Assembly: GCF_002836205.1 (NCBI RefSeq)
Contig: NZ_PJBE01000013.1
Coordinates: forward strand, 868,001-932,000
Origin: Shewanella sp. Choline-02u-19
GTDB lineage: Bacteria; Pseudomonadota; Gammaproteobacteria; Enterobacterales; Shewanellaceae
Direction of reading: 5' to 3'
DNA length: 64,000 nucleotides
Shown here: one piece after another, positions 33,798 through 42,010 of the stretch
How the letters are laid out: each line of letters opens with the position of its first letter
Position numbering within the stretch: position 1 is the first letter of the stretch
Notes under the pieces: model-generated
The model's database searches: none
What the model saw: only the letters and a program-made list of their open reading frames with translations
Told to the model about the DNA's origin: nothing
Position numbers and translations under genes: made by a program

Positions 33798-34502
33798 GTA
33801 TTTCCCGATGATAGAAAGGAGATCTTCAACATTGTTTGCAATGTAGTCAGGCTTAACTTCCCAACTTTCAGGCTCAGAACGACTATATGCGGCCGCGACA
33901 GAAATCACCTTGGCACTATTTCCAAGCGCGGACTGTAGATTACGGGCAAACTTGGCATCAGCTTCATGGTCACCGATGTACATTAACAATTGACTATTTG
34001 TATGACCGAAAATTGATTCCACACATTTGATACCACCAAATGGATGAGGCTTTTGGTTGCCATTTGATACATCATCGTAACCAATAATCGCTTTAAATGG
34101 AGCGTCTATTCCATTATCTCTAAGTACACGACGAATATTGTTTTGTGAATTCTGAGAACAGATACCATGATGAAGTTGTGAAAACTGCTCAACGACATTT
34201 TTAATACCATCAAAAAGCGTCACTTCAGTTTGATTTTTCTCTTGGTGCTCTGCCCACATACTGCCAGCTCGGATCATTTCGTCATGAGATAATCCGTAAT
34301 AATCAACATAGAGCTCTTGCCAGTTTTTAGCACCGTGATTGGCTTCATGGTAAAAATCTTCGCTGAGCAAATACTTAGGCAAATTGTTACCTGTTAAATG
34401 TGGAGCAACGATAGATAGAATGGCTTTTGTAATATCAATATTCTTGGGTACTGAATTAACGAGGGTTCCATCGTAATCCCACAGTATTGCGTCTAATTTC
34501 AT
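33792..34502 (-). CDS. HAD-superfamily hydrolase, integron cassette
   Basis: The 236-aa phosphoglycolate-phosphatase-like protein has motif I DYDGTLVNS (residues 9-17), motif II GICSQNSQ, motif III lysine NQKPHPFGG and motif IV YIGDHEADAKFA, all with catalytic residues intact. HAD phosphatases are common cassette passengers. The stop codon lies in an attC core at one end and a long attC is upstream, so the gene is a cassette of this integron. The substrate is unknown. Confidence 0.85.
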   Translation of the reverse strand: MKLDAILWDYDGTLVNSVPKNIDITKAILSIVAPHLTGNNLPKYLLSEDFYHEANHGAKNWQELYVDYYGLSHDEMIRAGSMWAEHQEKNQTEVTLFDGIKNVVEQFSQLHHGICSQNSQNNIRRVLRDNGIDAPFKAIIGYDDVSNGNQKPHPFGGIKCVESIFGHTNSQLLMYIGDHEADAKFARNLQSALGNSAKVISVAAAYSRSEPESWEVKPDYIANNVEDLLSIIGKYA

Positions 34503-34566
34503 TTCATCACCTCATTATCCAATAAACTTAATTGAATCATACACCTTACGACAAGTTTGTGTATAC

Positions 34567-34694
34567 GCATAACGCCGCATTAAGGTGTGAACAATGCCAC
34601 CACCATACTTAAACCATTGTGCCATAAACACTTAAGCTGACATAGAACCGAGAATGCCAAGCGTTGAGGATTACTCCTAAATGCTTTGTTAGCA
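34567..34694 (-). other. attC site, long VCR-like type
   Basis: The 128-bp element starts (plus strand) GCATAACGCCGCATTAAG and ends CTTTGTTAGCA. It has complementary outer arms (GCATAACG-type core and GTTAGCA core) and internal partial inverted repeats. It lies between the HAD gene start and the stop codon of the broken ORF to its right. Confidence 0.65.
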
Positions 34695-34967
34695 ATTTAT
34701 GCTTTCTAATGAATTAGATATTGTTTTAGCTTTTCTGGATGTAAAACTGCTTTTTAATGCTAAAAATGTGTCCATATTCGTCCCACCGGTAATACCACGA
34801 CTAGCCAGTTCACCAACCATTACGTTTAGTATATCGACAGAAGCCACCCATCTTGTATGATTCAACGCTACTTTTACTCACAGAATTATCATCAAAATCA
34901 TTACTAATGTCATCTAAAGAGAAGTTAAATAGATGACGCTGCCACTTACCATGGCTGGCACTGCCTT
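34689..34967 (-). pseudogene. Frameshifted integron cassette ORF of unknown function
   Basis: On the minus strand a reading frame (GKWQRHLFNFSLDDISNDF) runs about 50 codons. A second frame (HTRWVASVDILNVMVGELAS onwards) then continues 60 codons to a stop that overlaps the attC core TGCTAAC, as intact cassette genes do. The two parts overlap and look like one gene broken by a frameshift. No start codon or family is recognised. Confidence 0.4.
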
Positions 34968-34993
34968 TTCAAGCAATTAGTTGATATTACAAC

Positions 34994-35587
34994 TTATATT
35001 ATTGTTAATACTTGCCTAATATCAAGCTGTTGAACCCAAATATCTTCTTTATGATAGGCCTCAATAGCCAGTGGTGAGATTATTAATTCACCCGTAATAT
35101 GGTCATCCTCAGTGGTAATTGAAGCATAAGAACCATCCGAGAGTCTGATGTTGATCCCCCAGTCATATATGACAACTTCATCTGACGGAATTAGCTTCCT
35201 AACCTCAGTTTCATCTTGTACTGCACACCGACATCTAAGACGAAGGATCTCTATAGCCTCTATGGTGATACGGTCATTTTCCGTAAACTTAATTTCAGAA
35301 CATGGGCCGATAGAGTCATTATCACTTTGATACTCAATGTCATCCGGTTTCTGCACTAGCCTAAACTTTGGAAGATGGAAATCATGACCTTGAGGGCTGG
35401 TATTCCATTCGTTCGTCAGCTCAACAAAACTGGCTTTCTTCCTAAAATATAACGGTGGAAAACATGTGACATTTCGCTGATTAAAATTGAAATTCGCAAA
35501 TTGAGTTATTAAGTTAATCTCTTGGCCTATTAGAGACTGTAATGATTCTATCGATTCGCGGTCTAATTCATAACGAAATTCTTGCAT
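34994..35587 (-). CDS. Hypothetical protein, probable integron cassette
   Basis: The 197-aa acidic cytosolic protein of unknown family has no signal peptide or membrane segment. The C-terminal half has a beta-rich stretch (DEVVIYDWGINIRLSDGSYASI). An AGGGAG site 7 bp before ATG supports the start. It shares strand and spacing with the neighbouring cassette genes, but I could not define a convincing attC directly after its stop codon. It may have been fused to the next cassette by attC decay. Confidence 0.6.
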   Translation of the reverse strand: MQEFRYELDRESIESLQSLIGQEINLITQFANFNFNQRNVTCFPPLYFRKKASFVELTNEWNTSPQGHDFHLPKFRLVQKPDDIEYQSDNDSIGPCSEIKFTENDRITIEAIEILRLRCRCAVQDETEVRKLIPSDEVVIYDWGINIRLSDGSYASITTEDDHITGELIISPLAIEAYHKEDIWVQQLDIRQVLTII

Positions 35588-35714
35588 GGCTTGCTCCCTA
35601 AATATAATCCTATCTCAACACATTAATTTCTGCTAAAAAATGCCCAAGCATGAGTATATCCCCATATTGTGACAGTAAGATTATTTCACCGTATCCCAAC
35701 GTAAGTTAAAAAAA

Positions 35715-35897
35715 TTAATTGTCACCCAATGAGCGAGCTGCTGCACCAGCAATGACTTCACCTTGCTCATTTTTTATTTACACTGCTAAAGGAATTCGTT
35801 CGCTTACTTCCCAATTAGCCCAATTGAGGTCATCGATCTTTTTATCAAGGTAATCAATTAACTTTTGTTCAGGATTTTCTAACACTTCAATATTCAT
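35715..35897 (-). pseudogene. GNAT acetyltransferase fragment with internal stop, cassette
   Basis: The minus-strand frame opens MNIEVLENPEQKLIDYLDKK and continues ANWEVSERIPLAV to a TAA at codon 40. It then stays in the same frame with IKNEQGEVIAGAAARSLGDN before a second stop. The pattern matches the N-terminal third of a GNAT N-acetyltransferase (beta1-alpha1-beta2-beta3) with a nonsense mutation (Gln CAA to TAA would restore it) and loss of the acetyl-CoA-binding C-terminus. Confidence 0.6.
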
Positions 35898-35920
35898 TCA
35901 GACTCCAGTTTATCTGGTAC

Positions 35921-36021
35921 TGCTAACGCCTCTCTAATAAGTGAGCCATGTGCTGGCGGGCGATTTGCTCAGCAAATGGGATGACAGTCTTGGTGAATCT
36001 GAATTTAGCAACTTGTTATAA
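35921..36021 (-). other. attC site of the GNAT cassette
   Basis: The 101-bp element runs on the plus strand from TGCTAACGCC to CTTGTTATAA. The GTTATAA core overlaps the stop codon of the intact GNAT gene. The layout (outer cores, long imperfect stem) is like the attC at 34567-34694. Confidence 0.6.
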
Positions 36022-36543
36022 GGCCGACTTACATAGGCCGTAAACATAATCATCAACATACTTATGGTTGATTAAAGAGTTTTGATGTAAACAGCCTTCA
36101 CGAACAAATCCCACCTTTCCAAGTAAGTTAAATGAGCTATGATTGTGAATTGAACATGTGGCTACTAATTTATTTAGATCAAGTTCTTCAAACGAATAAG
36201 CTTTAAGAAGGTTTAACGCCTCACTAGCAAAACCTTTCCCTTGAGCATTTGTCTTAATCATAAATCCGACTTCACTAATTTTAGCTTCACGGTTAACAAT
36301 TTTAAGACCTATACTCCCCAGTTTTTCACCAGTAAATGATTCTGTAATACCTAATGAAAGCCAGCCATCACTTTCCAAAATCCAAGGTTTTGACCTTGCA
36401 TCAAATGCTTCTTTTGCCTCATCATATGTACAAGGCTCATATACATGTTCCATCATCTGCGGGCACATTGATATTTCAATGAAAAGATCCATATCAGTGT
36501 TATCGAAAGGAGATAGTTTTAATCTTTGACCTACAAGTTGCAC
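36016..36543 (-). CDS. GNAT-family N-acetyltransferase, integron cassette
   Basis: The 175-aa RimJ/RimL-type acetyltransferase has an N-terminal substrate part (LVGQRLKLSPFDNTDMDLF) and the acetyl-CoA loop region KTNAQGKGFASEALNLL (about residues 97-113, pattern Q-x-x-G-x-A). It ends FNLLGKVGFVREGCLHQ, typical of ribosomal-protein-alanine acetyltransferase relatives. The target is unknown. The gene is flanked by attC-type sites at both ends, so it is a cassette; acetyltransferases are frequent cassette genes. Confidence 0.85.
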   Translation of the reverse strand: MQLVGQRLKLSPFDNTDMDLFIEISMCPQMMEHVYEPCTYDEAKEAFDARSKPWILESDGWLSLGITESFTGEKLGSIGLKIVNREAKISEVGFMIKTNAQGKGFASEALNLLKAYSFEELDLNKLVATCSIHNHSSFNLLGKVGFVREGCLHQNSLINHKYVDDYVYGLCKSAL

Positions 36544-36561
36544 GTTTACCTTCCTTAGGCT

Positions 36562-36605
36562 TTATAACGCCCTGTAATTTATCCCGCTTGAACAGCTTGT
36601 TGAAC
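36562..36605 (-). other. Short attC-like site next to the IS91 left-end remnant
   Basis: TTATAACGCC at the left and CTTGTTGAAC at the right (plus strand), with GCTTGAAC between, look like the two ends of a VCR-type attC shortened to 44 bp. The IS91-type left end begins right after GTTGAAC, exactly as at 39708-39714. Confidence 0.45.
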
Positions 36606-36722
36606 GAAGCCGCTCTGCGGCAGAAAAGATAAAAGCCCTCTCTATCTCCCATCCTAAATACTTATTAGTACAGACCCTGTTAGGTCTTTACTACTAGGAG
36701 TATTATCATGGACACATTCGAA
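36606..36722 (+). mobile_element. Left-end remnant of the IS91-family element
   Basis: Bases 36606-36722 equal the left end of the full element at 39715-39831: the GCCGC-TCT-GCGGC hairpin, the leader and the first five codons of the tyrosine recombinase (MDTFE). The next codon is TAA because sequence diverges at 36723, where the Y1-transposase unit begins. No difference between the two copies was noticed over this stretch. Confidence 0.85.
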
Positions 36723-36752
36723 TAAAATAGAGCCAGCCATGGTTAATGGCAT

Positions 36753-38001
36753 AAAGAAGAACCTCCGACTAAGCTTTGAAAGAAGCATTTAACAAGGAGG
36801 TTGCATGCCACGGTCAAGAAGAACGCTGATTAGTATCGAAGACACCCCTTATTATCACTGTTGCAGTCGAGTTGTTCGGCGCGCCTTTTTGTGTGGCGAC
36901 GATAAATACACAGGTAAAAACTACAACCACCGTCGTGGTTGGGTTGAAGAACAAATACTCAAGTTAACCGAAGTGTTTGCCATTGATGTTGCGGCGTACG
37001 CGGTGATGAGTAATCATCTGCATGTGGTGCTTTATATTGACCTAGAAACAGTAAATAACTGGTCTGATAGGGAGGTTGTAGAGCAGTGGCATAAGCTGTT
37101 TAACGGTACAGCGTTGACTCAAAAAATTGCCAAAGGTGAAGTGATAGACGAGTGCATGGTCACAGCACTAAAGCACCTTATTGCCACTTACCGCTCACGA
37201 CTCAGTGATATCTCATGGTTCATGAGGTGCCTCAATGAACCCATCGCGAGGCAAGCCAACCATGAAGACAACTGCACAGGGCACTTCTGGGAAGGACGAT
37301 TCAAATCTCAAGCACTATTGGATGAAGCTGCAGTTCTGGCCTGTATGACTTATGTTGAGCTCAACCCTATTCGCGCTAAGATGGCTAACACACCAGAACA
37401 ATCAGATTTCACCAGTTTAAAATTAAGAGTCAGTGCCGCCCTAAAAGGCGAACAACCGAAGAGGCTATTACCCTTTATTGGTAATGAGCGAGCACATCAA
37501 CCCAAAGGCATTGCCTTCTCACTGAAAGATTACCTGGAGTTAGTTGATGAAACAGGCAGAATTATCCGTGATGACAAGCGAGGTGCTATATCAGCGACTG
37601 CAAATAATATCCTCAATCGCTTAAATATCCCCGCAGACAATTGGATAAAAATCGTTGCAGAATTTGGTGAGTTATTCCATGGCCCCGTAGGGACACTACA
37701 AGAATTTAGCTGTTACTGCGAACACCTAGGAAAACGGCGACGGCACTTTTCAAGCAGCTGTCAGTACATGCAAACAAACTAGACACAATAAACCCCTTCA
37801 AGCTTATATTCCTTAGCTAAAACTCTGAGTTAAACATCTGCGCTTTTAAACCCATAAATCCCACCAAACTCGGCAATTTTCTAGAACTTTTCGTCAATTA
37901 TTTATTGAAAGTAATTAAAGTACACGTTTGGCATACATCAATCGTTAATATTGGTTGTTAAACTGGTTATGTTGTTGATTATTAATGGCTGGCTATGTTT
38001 A
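36753..38001 (+). repeat. 1,249-bp tandem direct repeat, copy 1
   Basis: It starts AAAGAAGAACCTCCGACTAA and ends GGCTGGCTATGTTTA, containing the whole first transposase gene. Copy 2 is at 38006-39254, offset 1,253 bp. The only difference I found is A at 37896 versus G at 39149. Confidence 0.95.
36805..37782 (+). CDS. REP-associated-type Y1 transposase, copy 1
   Basis: The 325-aa HUH single-strand transposase of the IS200-like/RAYT superfamily has the metal-binding HxH motif YAVMSNHLHVVLY (about residues 65-77). The catalytic tyrosine is in CMTYVELNPIRAKM, and the family run CTGHFWEGRFKSQALLDE is present. A basic N-terminus (MPRSRRTL) and a C-terminal extension of about 130 residues complete it. 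AAGGAGG 6 bp before ATG is an ideal site. RAYTs act on palindromic REP-like DNA. The protein is identical to copy 2. Confidence 0.88.
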   Translation: MPRSRRTLISIEDTPYYHCCSRVVRRAFLCGDDKYTGKNYNHRRGWVEEQILKLTEVFAIDVAAYAVMSNHLHVVLYIDLETVNNWSDREVVEQWHKLFNGTALTQKIAKGEVIDECMVTALKHLIATYRSRLSDISWFMRCLNEPIARQANHEDNCTGHFWEGRFKSQALLDEAAVLACMTYVELNPIRAKMANTPEQSDFTSLKLRVSAALKGEQPKRLLPFIGNERAHQPKGIAFSLKDYLELVDETGRIIRDDKRGAISATANNILNRLNIPADNWIKIVAEFGELFHGPVGTLQEFSCYCEHLGKRRRHFSSSCQYMQTN

Positions 38002-38005
38002 GTGC

Positions 38006-39254
38006 AAAGAAGAACCTCCGACTAAGCTTTGAAAGAAGCATTTAACAAGGAGGTTGCATGCCACGGTCAAGAAGAACGCTGATTAGTATCGAAGACACCC
38101 CTTATTATCACTGTTGCAGTCGAGTTGTTCGGCGCGCCTTTTTGTGTGGCGACGATAAATACACAGGTAAAAACTACAACCACCGTCGTGGTTGGGTTGA
38201 AGAACAAATACTCAAGTTAACCGAAGTGTTTGCCATTGATGTTGCGGCGTACGCGGTGATGAGTAATCATCTGCATGTGGTGCTTTATATTGACCTAGAA
38301 ACAGTAAATAACTGGTCTGATAGGGAGGTTGTAGAGCAGTGGCATAAGCTGTTTAACGGTACAGCGTTGACTCAAAAAATTGCCAAAGGTGAAGTGATAG
38401 ACGAGTGCATGGTCACAGCACTAAAGCACCTTATTGCCACTTACCGCTCACGACTCAGTGATATCTCATGGTTCATGAGGTGCCTCAATGAACCCATCGC
38501 GAGGCAAGCCAACCATGAAGACAACTGCACAGGGCACTTCTGGGAAGGACGATTCAAATCTCAAGCACTATTGGATGAAGCTGCAGTTCTGGCCTGTATG
38601 ACTTATGTTGAGCTCAACCCTATTCGCGCTAAGATGGCTAACACACCAGAACAATCAGATTTCACCAGTTTAAAATTAAGAGTCAGTGCCGCCCTAAAAG
38701 GCGAACAACCGAAGAGGCTATTACCCTTTATTGGTAATGAGCGAGCACATCAACCCAAAGGCATTGCCTTCTCACTGAAAGATTACCTGGAGTTAGTTGA
38801 TGAAACAGGCAGAATTATCCGTGATGACAAGCGAGGTGCTATATCAGCGACTGCAAATAATATCCTCAATCGCTTAAATATCCCCGCAGACAATTGGATA
38901 AAAATCGTTGCAGAATTTGGTGAGTTATTCCATGGCCCCGTAGGGACACTACAAGAATTTAGCTGTTACTGCGAACACCTAGGAAAACGGCGACGGCACT
39001 TTTCAAGCAGCTGTCAGTACATGCAAACAAACTAGACACAATAAACCCCTTCAAGCTTATATTCCTTAGCTAAAACTCTGAGTTAAACATCTGCGCTTTT
39101 AAACCCATAAATCCCACCAAACTCGGCAATTTTCTAGAACTTTTCGTCGATTATTTATTGAAAGTAATTAAAGTACACGTTTGGCATACATCAATCGTTA
39201 ATATTGGTTGTTAAACTGGTTATGTTGTTGATTATTAATGGCTGGCTATGTTTA
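38006..39254 (+). repeat. 1,249-bp tandem direct repeat, copy 2
   Basis: The second copy of the transposase unit is separated from copy 1 by GTGC. The near-identity implies a very recent duplication or frequent gene conversion. Confidence 0.95.
38058..39035 (+). CDS. REP-associated-type Y1 transposase, copy 2
   Basis: The 325-aa protein is identical to the one at 36805-37782, with the same ribosome-binding site and flanks. The HUH motif NHLHV and the tyrosine in TYVELNPIRA are intact, so both copies look functional. Downstream, 222 bases of non-coding DNA end at the right inverted repeat beside the VOC cassette. Confidence 0.88.
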   Translation: MPRSRRTLISIEDTPYYHCCSRVVRRAFLCGDDKYTGKNYNHRRGWVEEQILKLTEVFAIDVAAYAVMSNHLHVVLYIDLETVNNWSDREVVEQWHKLFNGTALTQKIAKGEVIDECMVTALKHLIATYRSRLSDISWFMRCLNEPIARQANHEDNCTGHFWEGRFKSQALLDEAAVLACMTYVELNPIRAKMANTPEQSDFTSLKLRVSAALKGEQPKRLLPFIGNERAHQPKGIAFSLKDYLELVDETGRIIRDDKRGAISATANNILNRLNIPADNWIKIVAEFGELFHGPVGTLQEFSCYCEHLGKRRRHFSSSCQYMQTN

Positions 39255-39272
39255 TTTTTGTTATGTGTATAT

Positions 39273-39584
39273 TTACGAATACTCCATCAGTTCAACAGGT
39301 GCACCATTTACTTCGATGAAAGCAACACGCAAACCATCACTTGGAGAGTTAGGCTTAATAATAACTACCTTCCCTTCAAGTTCATCATCCAAATTATCTA
39401 CTACGAATGCTACATGGGGAACTGTTTTAACTAATTCTGGATAAGGAGCATCGTTCCAATAGCGTTGCCACTGAATTCCATAAGGATTATTTTCATGATC
39501 AGATACTGTCATTTTTAAATGAGGCAAGTCTATTTCGCCTTCAAAACTACCTGTTACCGGAATCCCAACGTGATTAAACTTCAT
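39273..39584 (-). CDS. VOC (glyoxalase-like) superfamily protein, integron cassette
   Basis: The 103-aa single-module VOC protein begins MKFNHVGIPVTG, with the first metal-ligand-type His at residue 5. It contains VPHVAFVVDNLDDEL (about residues 55-69) and ends in GAPVELMEYS, where a Glu ligand is expected. The domain order is that of bleomycin-resistance/dioxygenase folds, but the substrate is not predictable. It is a cassette: a long attC lies upstream, and its stop is next to a core-like ACATAAC interrupted by the transposase unit. Confidence 0.75.
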   Translation of the reverse strand: MKFNHVGIPVTGSFEGEIDLPHLKMTVSDHENNPYGIQWQRYWNDAPYPELVKTVPHVAFVVDNLDDELEGKVVIIKPNSPSDGLRVAFIEVNGAPVELMEYS

Positions 39585-39614
39585 AATTTAAATATTCACC
39601 TAACTTTGAAATAC

Positions 39615-39714
39615 ACATAACGCCACGTTAAGCGGCCTATAATAGCTGGCTAAAATGTGTGAGGCACGAACAACAGCCAGTTGTTATTTGTCCTGCTTGA
39701 ATGGCTTGTTGAAC
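39615..39714 (-). other. attC site bordered by the IS91-family element
   Basis: The 100-bp VCR-like site runs on the plus strand from ACATAACGCCACGTTAAGCG to GCTTGAATGGCTTGTTGAAC. Arms TTAAGCGG/CCTGCTTGAA and GCTGGCT/CAGCCAG are complementary. The left end of the IS91-type element starts at 39715. Confidence 0.6.
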
Positions 39715-39816
39715 GAAGCCGCTCTGCGGCAGAAAAGATAAAAGCCCTCTCTATCTCCCATCCTAAATACTTATTAGTACAGACCCTGTTAGGTCTTTAC
39801 TACTAGGAGTATTATC

Positions 39817-40707
39817 ATGGACACATTCGAACAACACCGCTTTGATTCTCTTTATGAACAACATCTTACCAACTTAACCCTACAAGGCAAGCGACCCGCC
39901 ACCATCGATGCATATAGCCGTGCAGTACGGCGTATTGCCGCCTTCTTTGACCGTTGTCCCGACAACCTTACCACCGATGATTTAAAGCGTTACTTTGCTC
40001 AACTGATAGCATCACACTCGTGGAGCACCGTTAAGCTTGACCGTAACGGCTTACAGTTTTTCTATCGCCATGTGCTCAACCAACACTGGGAGTGGCTCAA
40101 CATCGTTAAGCCTCCACAGGTCAACCGACTGCCCGATATCCTAACCCCAACTGAAGTTGCCATCGTTATAAGTCTCACACATAAGTTGCGATATCAGGTC
40201 TGCTTTCTGACCCTATACAGTATGGGGTTGCGCCTCGGCGAGGCCATTTCATTGCAAATAGGTGATGTGGATTCACAGATGATGCAGGTGCATATTCGCA
40301 ATGCTAAAGGCGGTAAGGATAGATTGGTTCCTCTACCACAACGCACCTTATTAGCGCTGCGATATTACTGGCAAACTCATCGCCATCCACGCCTGATGTT
40401 TCCTGGTAAAGACGGTAAACCGGATTCGATGATAGATAAAGGCGGCATTCAGAAAGCCTTAAAACGAGTCATTGCTGAGTGCAATATTCATAAATCCATC
40501 AGTCCGCATAATCTGCGACATAGCTACGCAACCCATCTGCTAGAGCAAGGACTAGACCTGCGCTCAGTGCAAAGCCTGCTCGGTCATAACAGCCTCAACA
40601 CCACCGCTCGTTACACCAAACTGACCCACATCACCCGTAAAAATACCGCTGAGGCAATTAACAAACTTGCTGATGATTTAATCTTGAAGTGGGAGTGCGA
40701 CGTATGA
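39817..40707 (+). CDS. Tyrosine recombinase of the IS91-family element
   Basis: The 296-aa site-specific recombinase has an N-terminal SAM-like core-binding domain (FEQHRFDSLYEQHLTNLTLQ) and a C-terminal catalytic domain. Arg is in YSMGLRLGEAISLQ (about residue 140), His-x-x-Arg in SPHNLRHSYATHLL (about 226-239), His in SLLGHNSLN, and nucleophile Tyr in TTARYTKL. It partners the overlapping HUH transposase; such two-gene IS91 relatives are known in Shewanella and Vibrio. GGAG lies 9 bp before ATG. The stop overlaps the next start (ATGA). Confidence 0.9.
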   Translation: MDTFEQHRFDSLYEQHLTNLTLQGKRPATIDAYSRAVRRIAAFFDRCPDNLTTDDLKRYFAQLIASHSWSTVKLDRNGLQFFYRHVLNQHWEWLNIVKPPQVNRLPDILTPTEVAIVISLTHKLRYQVCFLTLYSMGLRLGEAISLQIGDVDSQMMQVHIRNAKGGKDRLVPLPQRTLLALRYYWQTHRHPRLMFPGKDGKPDSMIDKGGIQKALKRVIAECNIHKSISPHNLRHSYATHLLEQGLDLRSVQSLLGHNSLNTTARYTKLTHITRKNTAEAINKLADDLILKWECDV

Positions 40708-41804
40708 AGTTCATCGATATTTTACGCGACCATCTTGATACCTTTAATCAGGCTTTTGATCAACAAATCACAACCTCGATGCGGCAAGCTATTTTCGCCA
40801 TGCTCAGTTGTCGCACCAATACTGAGAGAACGAGTCAGTGGGCGTGTCAGAGTTGCCCTCATCATGCTGACTTTCCGTTGTCTTGTGGTCATCGCAGTTG
40901 CCCGCAATGTCAGCACAACACCACGAGCGACTGGCTGGCAAAACAGCAGGCTAAACTGTTGCCCGTGGAGTATTACATGGTCACTTTCACTCTGCCTTAT
41001 GAGCTTAGAGTTACCGCCAAACATCAGCCTGAACTTGTCTATCAAGCCATGTTCACCGTCGCTGCTAGCGTGCTCAAGGAATTTGCTAAAAACGCAAAAA
41101 AACTCGGTGGTGACATCGGTTTTACGGGCGTGCTACATACCCATAATCGGCGACGCGACTACCATCCTCATATTCACTTCATCATTCCCGCGGGGAGTTT
41201 CAACAAAGCCAAACAACAGTGGCACAAGAACAAAGGCAAGTACCTGTTTAACAGTTTTAACCTCGCCAAAGTATGGCGAGCACGCTTGCTTGAGCAATTG
41301 ACAGACAAGCTCAACATCAAGCTGCCAGCAGCCATCCCGAAACAGTGGGTTGTCGACTGCCAGCATGTTGGCAAAGGGCTACCTGCGCTAAAGTACCTGT
41401 CGAGATACCTCTATCGCGGCGTTTTGTCTGACAAAAGCATCATTAGTGCAACCGAAGATCAAGTGTCCTTCGAGTATCAAAATAGCCAAACCAAAGCCAC
41501 TGAAATACGCACTTTACCTACGGTGGAGTTCCTATGGTTAGTGCTTCAGCATGTGCTACCGAAGGGATTACGTCGAGTGAGAGACTATGGATTACTGCAA
41601 GGAAGTTGCCGAAAACTAAGACTGCAAATACAGCTCATGCTAGCGGTTGCGGGAACGATGTTTGCGCCGTTCGAAAAAGCTACCAAAACCAAAGCTATAC
41701 GACCTTGTCCCTGCTGCCAGCAGCCGATGACATTTATGGGAGTGCACGCACGACTGACAAGCTTTCTTAGGCAAAAACCAACGACACCTAACGCCACTGT
41801 TTAA
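40704..41804 (+). CDS. IS91-family HUH (Y2) transposase
   Basis: The 366-aa transposase has an N-terminal zinc-binding region (CQSCPHH...SCGHRSCPQCQ, about residues 47-73), the HUH motif DYHPHIHFIIP (about 155-165), and the paired catalytic tyrosines in LKYLSRYLYRGV (about 236-247). A C-terminal Cys pair CPCCQQPM follows. I start at ATG 40704, overlapping the recombinase stop by 4 bp, giving coupled translation. All key residues are intact, so the element may be active. Confidence 0.92.
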   Translation: MKFIDILRDHLDTFNQAFDQQITTSMRQAIFAMLSCRTNTERTSQWACQSCPHHADFPLSCGHRSCPQCQHNTTSDWLAKQQAKLLPVEYYMVTFTLPYELRVTAKHQPELVYQAMFTVAASVLKEFAKNAKKLGGDIGFTGVLHTHNRRRDYHPHIHFIIPAGSFNKAKQQWHKNKGKYLFNSFNLAKVWRARLLEQLTDKLNIKLPAAIPKQWVVDCQHVGKGLPALKYLSRYLYRGVLSDKSIISATEDQVSFEYQNSQTKATEIRTLPTVEFLWLVLQHVLPKGLRRVRDYGLLQGSCRKLRLQIQLMLAVAGTMFAPFEKATKTKAIRPCPCCQQPMTFMGVHARLTSFLRQKPTTPNATV

Positions 41805-42010
41805 GCGGAAGGATAAAAAAGTTAACACTTAAGATGCGGAACAAGAAAAGTATAAGGAGGTGCTAAGGCATTGATATGTTGAGGTAACGAAATTAGCTGG
41901 CGATGCTAAGGGATAGATGCGGCTAGTAAAAAATGCTACTGCTCAGCACACATCGAAAAAGCGTAAGATCTTACGCCGATATTTACACAATAAAGGTATC
42001 ACTCGGGCTT

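Larger units (their letters stand above)
36723..39256 (+). mobile_element. Duplicated Y1-transposase (RAYT-type) unit with inverted-repeat ends
   Basis: The left boundary AATAAAATAGAGCCAGCCAT and the right boundary (complement AAATAAACATAGCCAGCCAT) form an imperfect terminal inverted repeat around the two transposase genes. The unit sits between the IS91 left-end remnant and the 3' end of the VOC cassette, interrupting that cassette's attC region. Exact ends are my estimate. Confidence 0.55.
39715..42007 (+). mobile_element. IS91-family element with accessory tyrosine recombinase
   Basis: This is a 2.3-kb element. The left end has a GCCGC-TCT-GCGGC hairpin (39718-39730), then a tyrosine recombinase gene, an overlapping HUH transposase gene, and about 200 bp of non-coding right end with the perfect palindrome GCGTAAGATCTTACGC (41961-41976). 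The right end is followed by CTTG, which is CAAG on the other strand. CAAG and GAAC are the known IS91 target tetranucleotides at the origin end. There is no target duplication, as expected for rolling-circle transposition. Confidence 0.8.

Noticed and set aside
33750..33938. Plus-strand ORF of 62 aa over the attC and HAD 3' end
   Set aside because: It is antisense to the attC stem and the HAD gene; a chance frame through GC-rich hairpin sequence.
39204..39444. Two overlapping plus-strand ORFs antisense to the VOC cassette
   Set aside because: They have no RBS or family and overlap a recognisable VOC protein and transposon end.
40735..41301. Plus-strand ORF of 188 aa within the IS91 transposase
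   Set aside because: It is an overlapping frame of the transposase gene; its sequence has no domain and no start signal.
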